The notes beneath the pieces are model-generated. The model searched no databases. It was not told the DNA's origin and saw only the letters and a program-made list of their open reading frames with translations. From the NCBI GenBank assembly GCA_034008185.1, contig CM067082.1:83947684-84011683 (forward strand): 64,000 nucleotides of DNA, written 5' to 3'. Shown here in pieces: positions 24,721-37,800 of this stretch; within the stretch, counting starts at the first letter, position 1, and every line of letters begins with the position of its first letter. Source of the stretch: Gorsachius magnificus. Lineage: Eukaryota > Chordata > Aves > Pelecaniformes > Ardeidae. Position numbers and translations under genes: made by a program.

Positions 24721-27700
24721 GAGGTAGGGTATTTTTTCCCCCTCTATAGAAAAATACACAAGAGTTAATATTCTTTTTTGGATCACAGTGACCTTACTTA
24801 TAGTTTGTGTGAATAACTGCTACATTTTTTCTTTTTTTTTTTAATCTTTCATTTTGTTGTTTTTTCTTATGGATCATTTCCAGGGTAAATGCTGAAGCAC
24901 ATTTCTACCAATATGTTACTTGAGCGTATCGGGAAAGCAACCATGTAAAAAAAATGAAGTATTTGAGTACTCAATCAGGGATGTGAAAAGGACCAGACCG
25001 AGCCCTGAAACAGGACTTTTCCATATGGCTTGGTAATTAAAAAGCAGAATGTACGCTGCCATGAATCTATAACTGAAGATTACAGATTCCTTTTGAGTTT
25101 TTTTCAGCTTTAGTGAGTGTCTCTTGCACGGTGTTTTACAAATGTGAGTTAGGGACTCGTTTTAGCTGCTGTTCCTGCGTTATGCAGTCACATACAAAGC
25201 AGGCTGAATGCTGTGATGAATGAAGTGGTGTTTATCTTTGTGACCCCGACGACGGATAAAGTACCACCTCCTTCATCTCATGCTTTCTGTGTGGTTTCTG
25301 CTTTAAGGCTCTGTAATTTTACTTCCTAACTGACTTCTGAATTTTTAAGTCTGGTGTAGTGAAGGGGGATGGCCGAGGAATCCATGTTCGTTCAATGTCA
25401 TGGCCTCAGTTAGGTCTGGATAGCTGTGGAAATCAAGCCCTCAATGAGCTCTGTGGCTTCATAATTAAACGACAAATTTTAAAATAATTACTTTAAAGCC
25501 AACTTCAGAACTGACTTCTTGTTCGAGGTTGCAAATGGAAGAAGGTGGTTAAATTGGATTCCCTTTTTAGTGAAAAGTGGTTGAGTATGTAATTCTATTT
25601 GTATTTTCAATAACCAAGTCTCTGCTGTAATTGTAGCTATTTTTAAGCGCAAGAGGAATTGCTGAAGTGATTTCTGCATCTGGGCACGAGCAGGGAGGAG
25701 TGATCAAAACTTCCCTGATAGTTTTCTTTTAACAGCTGCTGCAGGGGAAGAGAAAGCTGGGGGAAAGGGAAGGCAAAGCCGGTTGCGGCATTCGCAGCGT
25801 TGTATTTCTTGTGTCAAATAGATGGCAGCAAAGCGTTGTACACAATGGAGCAGCCCCGTCCTGTAATGGGAAGGAGAGGGGAATGACACTTCAAGCTGAC
25901 TTGTATCAACCGCAGCCTGGAGCAACTTGTCGTTAGGCATAAAATAGGAAAGAAAGCTACTATTGATAATGTGGGTGCATAGAGGATGAAGAAGGGTATG
26001 AGATGCTATAAAGTACTGAATTTCTGGAATAGTCCCAGGTGGCAAAACTTAATCTTTTAAGGTATGTCATCCACTCATGCAACATGATTGAAATCAGCTA
26101 ACATAATATGCATGTCAAAATAAAGAGACAGAAAGAAAAAGAAAGTATTCACAAGTTGCAACTGAAAGTGATATACAGCTGCCTTGGGGTACTGTAGGAG
26201 TTGGCCAGGATGCCTATTTTTTAGTTAAGCGAGTTAGAGAAAGGAAATGTCAGTCCTCAATCAGGCGAGCATTCTTTGGTAAGGTTTGCTCAAATGTCAG
26301 CATTTTTAGAAAAAGAGCTGCAGTCTGTTCTGCTCTGATCCCCAAAATTAGGTTTGCTATTAAAATGAGTCACGCTAGAAGTGTTTTTAAAAAAATTTAT
26401 TAAGTATAAAATTAATGACTGCAAAATAGCTGCAGTCATCTAGGCATTAACATATTCTGTTGAATGCTCATCTGCATCTAAAATTTTGTAGTAGGATGAT
26501 CCCAAAGTAAAAGGTGGAATTGAAGGCTTTGAAGCCAGTGATTGCTCAAGCCCTGGGATTTTAAGATATCATAGTAGGAGGATAGAAAAGAAGTTGAGAA
26601 ATTATTATTACAATGTGACTGGAGTAGTCTAGAAATTAAGTCAAGGCTGGAAAAGTCAATATGGGGTGCTCTCTTAAAGTTACAAAACATTTTATTTCTG
26701 TTACAGCTCAAAGTGCAACCATCCTGGCTAAGCATTAGCTTTACCATTAATATTTCTGCTGGACCTCATTAGGGTTTTACTTTCTGTAAACAAATGCTTT
26801 TTAACCCAGTTGCCTGAAAAATTTTTACAACAACTTGGTGATACCTGGCAGGTTTCTATTTTGATAACAATTTGTTTATCACGTAATGTTTCTTTTTCTC
26901 AAATTCGCTATTTTAAGGATCCCTCCACCCCCTTCAGCAGGCTACTAAGAAAACCAAACCACCGTGTAATTTATTTCTTACAGGTTTAAAGAAAAGCATA
27001 TTTGATTCACTATGAAGTGTTGCAATTCATGCTAGCTGCTACAATTTATTGAGATCAGAGGGTAACGCAGGTCTACGGGAGTGTAGGTGATTTTCAGTGT
27101 CGTTCATCACACAGTATAGAAAGTGCTAATGTAATAGCCCTGACTTCTGCAGCTTTTTCGTTAGGTTTAAATTAGTGTTCACGCAGCTGGATGAGTGGGT
27201 CCATATGTGTCTTGGTTTGTTTTTTTAAAAAATTTTATTTAATGTCTTAAAATGAAAGTGACAATTTTAAGAAAAATGTTGGTGTAAAAATTATATGCAA
27301 TATCTGCTATTTGAACACTGGAAAAGCACTGCTATTAAATGAAGGAAATGCATGTGATTTGTTGGATAAGCAGTAATATGAGGCATCTCAATCCATTTTT
27401 TCTCATGCTAAGTATTAAATTAATTTAGGATATCATGTATTAAAATTTTTGTTGTGCCTTTGAACATGCTTCCATGGAGGCATATTAAATTCTTTGATGA
27501 AATAACATGACTGTGTTTTTATATTTTTAGAAACCATTTACTAAGTTGCTGTTCTAAACACTAGAAATGGTATCTATGAAAAATCTGTGAACACGCGATA
27601 ATACATGCATTGCATTGATTATTCCAATAAATTGGATTGGCAGAACAAATGCTTTTTTTAACTTTTTTAAATCAGCAATTCCAAAACACTCTCTGTGATT

Positions 27701-30169
27701 CTTCTTGGGGCTAAGTGCTAGAGACTTCTATTCAAGCCAAACCTCGCTGAAATAAATGTTTGCGAGGGGGTTGGTGGGGAGGGAGGGTTGTTATTGTCTC
27801 TCGCCTCTTTTCCATTGAGGTAAGGATATTAGCTTGAATGACATCATTTAATTTTCTCAATTTTGAAATGGTGTATTTGCATAACAAAGCAGTATTCCTA
27901 TTTTTCCTTTAGGATTATTAGGACTGCTGGGGTGTATGTCTGCGTGCATGTTGCCAGTCTTCTTGCTGAGTAACGCTAGATTTGTTCTTTGTTCTGTGTA
28001 AGTTTGGCTTTGTGGTTTATGCAGCTTTAAAAATGTATGTGTGTCCTCTCGACTTCCTTCATCTGTGGAAGAAATGCACTGTGAGTCTTAAAGCCACTCG
28101 GTATGTTTTACAGGCATGCTAAACAAGAGAAATAAAATATTTTCTGCGGTAAAAAAACCATTTTGCTTATTTTCCCAGAACGCAAAACAGCAGAGAGAGA
28201 ACTTAAAGCACACAAAACATTTCTGTCAGAGCTGTTGCAGTGAGATGTGCACATTTAAGCTCACAGAACCTATGATTTAGAACGGCTGTGTGGTCGGGAG
28301 TGACAGAACACATTTATATCAGCAGGGATTAATTCCACTGTTACAATAGTCCTTGGACACAAGTTTCTATTTTTCCTTGAACATTTTAGAAATTAAAGAT
28401 GAAACATAATTTGTTTATGAGTTCCAGACCGGTAATGAGATATTTTTTTTTTTTTGCTACTTCATGAGCGTCAATAAATTTTGTGGTTGTTAGGATTAGA
28501 TGTAGTTTTGAATTTATCCATTTAAAAATATACCGGTTAGGAAAAAATACAAGTTGTCATTTTGGGATGTTTAGGATCACTTGACATTGTGTTCGTTTTT
28601 CTGTTTATAGTGGTGATCTTGAGGGAACCTGTATGGAATATTGTGCCTTAATGGAGAGTCTTCTGTGAACGAGAGGATTGTTTACTTTGTAAACAGTGTA
28701 CGTCTGGTGTTTATTGATAATCCATCTGAATTAGGAATCAGATGGGTTTAAATGGTGTTGTTGCAGTTTAATCTTATTGTGATGCTGCTGTGCTATGTTT
28801 TTGCAGGCAGCAAACAGTTATTCAGGAAATTTCTCTGTTCTCTTCAGAGATGGTGAAGAGCTGTAACCGAGCATTCCCTGCTTGTACGAAACCCTTGGGT
28901 CTGAAGAGGGAGAGCACCTTTATTGGTGTTTGTGCCCTAATGTGCAACTTGTTTTGCAGAGGAGTTAGGTATGTTTTACCTAACAGCAGATTGTTTGGAG
29001 AAACTTTTTTTCCTTAGGAATTCAGCACTGTCTGCCATCGCATGAAGAACTCCTCAACTTCTATTAGTTTTTATCGCTCTGACTTTTTTGAAGTGGAGCT
29101 GTGTCGAGCATCTTTGGCAATAGACTCCGGCTCCAAAAGTGCAGTTAGAGCAACAGGAGGAGCAGTCTGGTGGTTTGTCTCCCTATACAGCGATCCATAC
29201 TAGCTTTACCTTACCTTGTTTTTTCATTAAGTATTTACTGAACATATTGGCTTGCATAATTGCATTGTGAATGCCTGAACTGCATTTTTCCTGTAACTAT
29301 GTGATGCTGAGAAATAGCATTTTAATTTTAGCCAGACATTCTTGCATAATGTTGCTTCATGGTGATGCAATTTCACTGGCATAGCATCAGAACAAAGGAT
29401 GCAGCATCAAACAAGGATGTAAAAACAAATTAAAGGATGCTAGAAGTTTGAAGCATTGCTTTAAAGATTTTAATATGCTTAATATTCTTGACATTTTTTT
29501 AAAGCTTTGTATGTGTGTTTGTGTAACAAGCCGCGAGTTCTGTGGAGCTTTTCTAATTTTGTATTGGTGTAATATTTTTCCTTTGACTTGTCTCTAAAAC
29601 TCCACTGTGGCAAAGACCATCCTCCAGAAATGATGTAGTTTAATTACAAGGCATATGCAGCCTATGTATTTGGTTAGCTGGGCAGTATAATTTAATTGCA
29701 GAGCTCTAAAAAATGCTCCCAAAAACATTGCACACATTCAGCACACCTGAGTCTATGGAGCTAGTAAAAGATTGAGTTAGTTTACTGAAACCACATTATC
29801 TAAAATGCCAGTTCCACTGAAAAACTAGAGACTAAAAATTGCATTGAGTAAGGATAATATAAGATGCTAATTATTTACGATACTGATCTATACTGTAATC
29901 TATTCCATGTATAAACTTTAATTACAGTAGCAGCGCTTGCAAGTTTTATCTGAAATAAAATGGTATATAATTCTTCCTGCAGATTTCAAAAGGTACAACT
30001 TAATTGAAACAGTATGGTATGTAAATAGCTGATAAATGAGAATTTTTTTCAAACGTACTACACAAGAAATTCTGTTAAAACCTTTCAGTTTTTTTCATGT
30101 ACTAGGTTTTCCTAAAGCTGGTTGCAATAATTTTAATGAAAGAAAATGGGACTGATGAACTTGTCATGA

Positions 30170-30235
30170 GGTCTGGTCCGAAGGCCACTTGAGTCACTGG
30201 AAGGGTTTTTCAACAGTGGAGGGAGCATTTCATGC
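30170..30235. repeat. Possible ancient amniote interspersed repeat fragment
   Basis: The stretch ggtctggtccgaaggccact ... cactggaagggtttttcaac ... gtggagggagc resembles, from memory, a degraded form of a common amniote repeat with a 'CTGATCCAAAGCCC ... TCAATGG' pattern. The match is partial and made by eye, so the call is weak. Confidence 0.3.
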
Positions 30236-33003
30236 TTGCAGGTTTCTGTTACTGTTCTATGTCTAATACTCCGACTTTGTTCGGATATCAGTATTTCTAG
30301 GTGGTGTGCATTTTTTGTCCTGTCATTTTTAGATGTATCAGAGTATCATTACTGAATGTTGCAAATTCCAGTGAGCAATTGCATTTTATAGGGTTGCCAT
30401 ATTTGTTGCTATATTTGTTTGCTGTGTTATTTTTATTAAATAGCTTACAGTGATGAGAAATGCATGTTAGGAAGTTGGTTTGTAAATGCTGGATGCTAAT
30501 TAAGATTTAAAACAATGCCATACAAGTCAGTTGAAGACCAAAACTTTGGGTAGTTTTTGGAGAACTGCATACTGTGTTAACCTTGTTTAAATTGTATAAG
30601 TAGTTTATTACCTGTAATTCGTTGCCTTACGTTTGTGGTTAAGGTACTGAACTAGAATTCCCCTATAAATATTAGTGTAGGGTATTCTTTATTTATATTA
30701 AATAAATCAAAGCAAATGACTTGAACTTTCTCTCCAATGCTTCAACTTAAAAATAAATAATTGGAAATCTGATGATTAGCATCAAGTCATATTGAAGTAA
30801 AAATTTCACAATTATGACATGCAGCTAATCAATAGAAGTAATTTATGATAGTGTCAGTGTAGATTTAGTAATCTAAGAAAAGTAATATTGTTGCAATTTA
30901 ATGGTTGAAAAATACATGTAACAGTATCTAGCATGAAAACCTGTCTTCATTCACAGGGCAATTTTTCCATTGATTCTGTGGTTTCCTTAACAAAGCTGAA
31001 ATATTTTTAATCCAAGAATAGTTTGCTTTAGAACAAAACAAGAGAGTAGGGGGGAGGGGAAGCAAAAGAAAGTTTAATACAGTGAGACCCACAGATAAAA
31101 CAGAATTGTCTGCAATATATTATCCTTTCTGTCAGCAAGTATAGATTAAAGTTGACTTTGCTTCTGTAAGCAAATGTTAACATTTTTATAGGAGGGGTGT
31201 CTTTCTTAATGACATGTTATATATGCATATTTACTGTTAAATGTTAACATGTTCACAAACTGCACTGTTAACAAAGTGAAGCATGTGGCTTTCTAATGCC
31301 ATGGAGTGTAAATAATTTGAAGATTTAAAGGTCACAAGAACAATTTATTGAAAACATAATCACAATTCAGGGCAAGGAAGCAATTGAACCTTAATTAAAC
31401 ATAGCTTAAATTTTAATTTATGGTTGGATTTTTTTTTTTAAGTAGGCAGGCACATTTGGTTTTATGTGGGGTGTGGAAGGATGAACATTGTGCCTTTAAT
31501 ATTTGAAGAGGCTCTTCTTCCATAATGTAATTAAATGTTGTTATGAATAAAAACGTCACAAATAATTTTTAAACTTTTTGAAGTGGCTTTCATTCACTGT
31601 GCCTACAAGTTTGAAAAGAAGATCCCAAGGTGCACATGGATGTGTGGAAACCTGGCTGTTACAGACCTTTGCTTAGGTGCTGTTCAGTTCATTTTGTGTA
31701 TTAATCACCACCTGCTGTATCAAGTATATTTTCCCAGACCTCCAGCACAGAGAAGACGACTTCATGCATCTCCTAAACCCTAAGTGGGCTCTGCTGTGGT
31801 TATAACATCTCTTCTGGATGGCAGTATCATGCTGCAATGTTAGGACGTAATTTAAATGAAGCAGTTAACTGGAAATATATCTTTTGATTCACTTCCCACT
31901 AATACACTGTTAGACACCTCACTTCAGACCAAGCTTTCCAACGTGTTTTTTCTTGGCTTTAATTGGACTGCTGTTTGCACAGCATTTGGGGTGTCTGTAG
32001 ATTCTTGATCTTCATGAATTAGTGCTAATTTTTTGGTTTCTTTAGCTTTCAGTTTACATAAAGCGATCTGTACAACCTGATTAGGTTTGCATAAAATCAG
32101 AAACTATATACTTGCTAAATTAAATCTGCTCGTTTAAGATATCCTTATGGTCAGTATGTTATAAAATTGTAGTTTAAAATGTTTGCTATGAATGAAGTGG
32201 ATGCATTTAAAAAATTAATCACAGGTGTGATTATTTGTAAATGTAACCTATAAAAATGAGAAACTTAAGTGTGTAGATTTTTTTTTTTTCTGAGAGTCTG
32301 TTCTGTTACATTAGTTTTCACTTTTTTCCTTCCTTTAGAAATTGTGATTGAAAATGATAGGGCAATAGGGAGATAGTTATTTTGCCAATGACTGTGATTT
32401 AAAGGATCTTTGTAAAATGGTAGTTCTCCTACAGGGTTCTAATTACTGTATTTCTCTTAACTTAGAAACATTGTAATTATTTTTGAAATGCTGTGTTTAA
32501 AGTGAGGAATTGCTTGCCTGACAGGCAATGAAATCTGGAGGCTATACTATCTGCAATGTTGTTTTTGACTATTAATCAGATGTATTTTATCTCCTAAGTT
32601 TTATGCTTTTACTTTTCCCTGGTTTGTTTCTTTATAGCACTATGTGGGAAACTGTAATATAAAAGATGGATGAAATTATTAAGAGATAGGATAGCAGAGT
32701 GCTCTGTTAACTGTTTATTATTAGCTACGAAATTTTTTGCATGTTGAACTACATTGTTATAACACACTTAGTTGCATTGTGTGGCATATGAATTACTTGG
32801 AATGCCATCAAAGCTATTTTCTGTATATTGCTAATGCTAAAGATTTCAAGTATTTGTCACGTTGTGTGCTAACTGTAATGATAATAGAACAAGTGTAGTA
32901 GATTGGGTGTTTCATTACTTATTAAAACTTATCAGGTTAAAGTACAAAAGCCAGACTGAATAAATCAGTGTGGTTCATCTTTTTTCTCCTTTTCTGTAAC
33001 TTT

Positions 33004-33066
33004 CCCCCCCTCTTCGCTTCTTTTGCCCCCCTCTTCGCTTCTTTTGCCCCCCTCTTTGCTTCCTTC
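33004..33066. repeat. 21-bp tandem repeat, 3 copies
   Basis: Three head-to-tail copies of a C/T-rich 21-bp unit of the form gcccccctcttcgcttctttt. The first two are nearly identical and the third is diverged (tctttgcttcc). It is a pyrimidine-only minisatellite apart from one or two G per unit. Confidence 0.9.
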
Positions 33067-34721
33067 GTGTTTTTTTTTCTTTTTTAGATTGGTGGTAAGC
33101 ATTGGGGAGTATGTGGGAATATTACACTTTGGAACTGATTTAAAAGGCTTTGACTAAAAACATCTGTTCCCACCCCCTAATCTTCAAGTTGCTCTTGAAA
33201 AATAGGCCAAACCTTATCCCAGGAGGGCTAGTAGATACAACTATCTTCAGCAATAATAAGATGTAAAAATACAAAATATACGGATACTGAAAGCTCAGCG
33301 ATCTGCAGCAGCCTAACCTAGCTTTGGGAGAGTTTTGCAGGTCTGCCTTCCTTAGTGGGAAAGGGAATATAGGATACACGTGGGGAGGGGAAACCACCAA
33401 TTTGTCTGCATGTTAAACAGTATGTCCCTAGTATATGGTGAAATTTGGAAAAGAACATCATCTGCCACATGAACATGTTTCCATTTTGACGAGAAACTAA
33501 TTTTACACACACTCCCCCCTCCCCCCTCCAGACCAAGTTAGGAAAATGTTCCATTATGTCACATTTAGGACTAAAAGTGGGTGTCTGGACCTTACCCTTT
33601 TGAAAATAATAAATAAAAAAATGCACTGTGAGCATCAAAACAAGGCTCAATGTAGAGGTGATGCTTTTTGAGTGGTGGTTTTATGTACAAAACGCCCGTC
33701 AGCATCCTGCTATACCTTTTCCTTAATATGGTTGATCACTAAATAATTCTGTCACCAACAAGGTGATTTTAAAGGTAAATGGAGACTCCCCAGGGCTAAT
33801 GCCTCATGTCAGTCTTTTTTAATCCAAATCTTTAACTCCTATACATACGGAGAGTCCTCCACAGCTTAGGTTTCTCTGCTAGTTGGCATTCATCAGAATT
33901 GGTTGCAGGGGCTTGTGAGATAATATGAGTACTAGCCCATACACAAAAAAATCCCAACCAACCAGCAAATATAAACAGCACCATCCTTCAGCTTTATCTA
34001 TCTAGCCAAAATCAGCATCCAGATAAAAACTGGCAGAAGTAGGATGGTTGAAAGATGATGGAGAATACTTTTATCAGGGCATTTGTGCTCTGACAGACTG
34101 TTAATATTAAGAAAAAAAGAAGTCTGTTTCTTGATGCCGCAGTAAATTGTGCAGCATTTTGCAGTCACAAACTTGCTTACAGTGATTTGTGACCATGGCT
34201 TGTTATAGCTACAGGACTACATAGTGTGCAAAAGCTGAAGCAGGTGTAATTCTCCTCAATACAGACAGTTATGCCATGAGTGCCTTCACCCTGAGCCAGA
34301 TTTCCCTTTTTGTACCAGGTCAATTCTGAGAATATTTGTCTTGTTTACTAATGGCATATCTGGGCTTCATCCCAGGCGCTGGAGACATGAACCTCACCTT
34401 TCACAAGCTGAACTCCGTGACAGCTGTATGCCTGTAGACCATCAGTGCAAAGGTGCAGTACTTGGCAAGAGTCAGATCCTACGCTATGGTATTTGTTCCT
34501 GGAAGAGAAATTCTCCAGACAACTTTAAGAACCAAATTTCTGAATTATATTCAATTTTAAAAATGAATAAATTTGTGCATTTCTGTTAAACCTAAATAAA
34601 AGGTAGCTGTAGGCTAGCATAGTCCCCTGGTCAGGGAAGTCCAATCGTGTGTATGCACGTAGGTGTGTGCATGGAGGGAAAGCAGGGAAGAGGCTGTCAG
34701 TTGTGTATTAAATGAAATCCT

Positions 34722-34804
34722 AGAATCATAGAATGGTTTGGGTTGGAAGGGACCTTTAAAGGTCATCTAGTCCAACCCCCTGCAATGAGCAGGGACATCT
34801 TCAA
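34722..34804 (-). mobile_element. CR1 LINE 3' end, heavily 5'-truncated
   Basis: On the minus strand the fragment has the conserved CR1 3' UTR: a tccctgctcattgcaggggg block, ttggactagatgacc, ggtcccttccaaccc, and a terminal attctatgattcta octamer tail. Only about 83 bp remain, which is typical of CR1 5' truncation. It is antisense to GMDS. Confidence 0.93.
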
Positions 34805-37800
34805 ATACTCCATATTTGTTTGAATACTGTAGGTGCCACAGAGGACTCTTTGTTTGGGTTTTTTTAATGCATTGTTAGTGTTATAGAAGATTATGGAATT
34901 ATTTTTGCATGTTTCTCAGGTGTTGCTCAGAAGAGGAAGATCCCCAGCATGCAGAAACTTGTGTGCTACACAGCTGGTGTTGGTACCCGAGTAGGCTGTT
35001 GCTTCAGTCCCTTCTGTGGCTTGTAACACAGCCTGTGTGCTGTAATACTACTACTCCGATTTTGGCTTTATATATAAAACAAACCAAAATCAAAACAACA
35101 GCCTCCTGTGGAGTGGTGCAGGAACAGTATTTTTCTGTTTGGTTTTGTTGTTTTGGATTGGTTTTTTGGTGTTTTTTTTTTATAAGCTACATGTAAAGCT
35201 ATATATTCTTCATTCTGTTTTTTTTGTCTTCAAGCTACTCGATTTTAAATTTGTGAGTGGGAAGGTCTACTGTATAATTCCTGGTTTAATACCACTGGAT
35301 TTAGAGTAGCTTTGCCCCATAGCTCAGAGTTTTTCATTCTCTATCTATGAAGAGAATTGTGAAATCTTTAATTGAAAAAAAAAAAGTAACAGTATATCTC
35401 TTAGAAAGCTGAAAACAAAAACAGGTCTAAATTGTTTATTTGCCCTTAGGCTGTTTCACCACCTATGAGCCACCATCCCGCTTCACCTGTGATGAATTAA
35501 GATCTTCACTGAGCAGCTGACAGTGGATACAAACTGCCTTTCTATCCTTTTACCCCCAAACCAGGAGTGCCTTCATACATAAGAATCTTTAAAACCAGAA
35601 CCTCCTCTCTTCTAATCTGTATGCCTAACTTTTTTCAAAACCTTCCTCCAGAGACCCACACTTTTGAGGCATGTTCCAGAAGCACATCAGTACCTAAGAT
35701 GCTGCTGTTCCCTGAGCTAGCTCTTTTAAAACAAAACTTCTGCCTTTTAAGAAATTACTTTATTTCCATAGTGAAAAGAGGCAGAGTTTAGCTGCATGAT
35801 AGAAGGTGGGATGGTGCGTTGGTTGTTCCTTTGAACTGTGCTGCTAATACAGGTATGAAGCTTCATATGGCAATAACTAGCTCCGCTGTTACCACCTTTC
35901 TTGTAGGATCTGTTGTAGTTGTACCGTATGTGCATTTTGTACGGACCTTTCATCTTGTATGTCAGGTGAAGAAAGCAACAGCTTCCGTTTATGGTTTTCT
36001 ACTTCAAAGCACGACCTGCAATGTAGAGGTTCAAAGGTGGGCTAGTCTCAGAAGAGCCTGTGCTTCCCCACCAGAATGTCTGTGTTACAGCCATTCAGTT
36101 GTAATAAGTATCGCATGGGTCACTTCATAAAGTATACTTGCATATTCTAATGACTAGGTTATGTTTATGAAACCGCTCTGGGAAAATAAATGCTTTAGGA
36201 TTTTTCAAGTGTTGTGTTCTGTGGGAATAATTTGGACTTTGCAATGTGATAACTGTTTTTACTGTGTCAGGCACTATTATTAGCATGCTCCAGTCATGAC
36301 GTGGCTGTACCCCAAGCTCATGGAGAATGCTGGGGTTTTGGTTTTGTTTTAAAAAAATAAAATAATTTTTTATTGCTCCAACTTTTATCTTGACTTTTTA
36401 TTTGCCTAGGACAACAGTGTACTTCTCCATTGGTGTTACAGGTGCGTATAGCTCTTGAAGTATCTGGTTAGATCAATGCGTGTTTCTGATTATAGCCAGA
36501 GCCTGATCCTTTGGTAGGAGGAGGGATGGATGGTTTCTCCCCCTCCTCTCACCACAGTGCCAGTAGAGGAACTGATACACATCTTTCGAGTAGAAAGCCA
36601 TACATGAGTTGTTTTATTAGGCAGCGACTTTGTTTTGTGTGGTGTACTAATAGTAATGGCTAGTTCAAGCAGTTGACATAAAAATAACGCTTTCAGCTGC
36701 CAATGTCTCTAGTGCAGAGTAGGCATGAGCTTGTTTAAGGCCTCTTTGTACTGCGGGCTGTTATTTCCATTGCACCTTTGAGTAGTGGGCTAATAATATG
36801 TTGTATAGAAAGAGCTATGGGTTCACATTTTAATTATTGGCTATTTGTGAATCATACGTATCAAACCCACAAGTTACTGCTGTTAAAGCTTTGTTGGTCA
36901 TTGCTTTTGTAGAACATCGATACTGCAGATTTCAGGAACTGATATATTTCACTTCTAGTTTACTTTTTGATCTAGTAAACTGTGGGAAGCCTCTGTAACT
37001 CAGTTTATTGCAATTTAATTCAGGGTTTTTTTTAATACTTTTTTGCTTCAGATTTGGTGTCTTATAAGTGGATAGAGAAATTTTTAAAACAACTTTATTA
37101 TCTTGATAATAACTTTCTTTTAAAAACTGGAAAAAATATTTTTTTCCAGACCTGTGCTTCATGATAGCCAATTAGAGAGTCCCTTTTCAGAAGGGGCAGA
37201 TTGTGCCAGTGTTCATAATAATTATATGTTGTTGTAATGTAGACAAGGCTGCAATGTTGTTCTTGAAAGAGAAAATAAAGTAGCTTCTGAAAAGCACTCA
37301 ATACCCATAAAAACATAAATACAAAGTTTCTACTATGGAAATTAAGCAATTCTACTACATGTTCAAGTATTTTTAAATATTAGGCATAAAAATTAGGTGT
37401 AAAAATATGGTATTTTGGACCTTCTGTGACCCTGTTGACTTCCTACAGTTAAATAACAGTAGATATATTAGATGCCCTAGGTAATTTCATCAGTATGCAT
37501 TAAAAATAGATAGTGACTGCTAAACATTTTCTCAGTCTTCTGTACAATAAAACAGGAAACAATTTGGTTGGCGACATAGAGGTGGAATGCAGTACGAAAA
37601 TGAAATAAGATAAAACTCCCTGTGGAGAAGCAGTCTGCATGTTACACCCTGAAGGGATGAATGCTGATACTGTGCACGAAAGGCTTCTTTAGAGAGTCTT
37701 GGAATTTCTAAATATTTATTATGGCAGTATATAATGGTTGAGTTACATAATGTGTTGCTGTTTCCTGCTTTCTATATCCTGAAAATACTTGATAATTCAA

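Larger units (their letters stand above)
22041..34721 (+). other. GMDS: GMDS intron 4, second segment (A+T-rich, repeat-poor)
   Basis: About 12.7 kb with no recognised exon or RNA gene. Simple features are the C/T tract at 24626-24720, a T13 run at 28443-28455 and the 21-bp minisatellite at 33004-33066. From about 26.3 to 33.0 kb it is notably A+T-rich, with many TAAT/ATTA homeodomain-type cores and almost no transposable-element sequence. A possible ancient repeat lies near 30170-30235. I see nothing coding in it. Confidence 0.7.
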
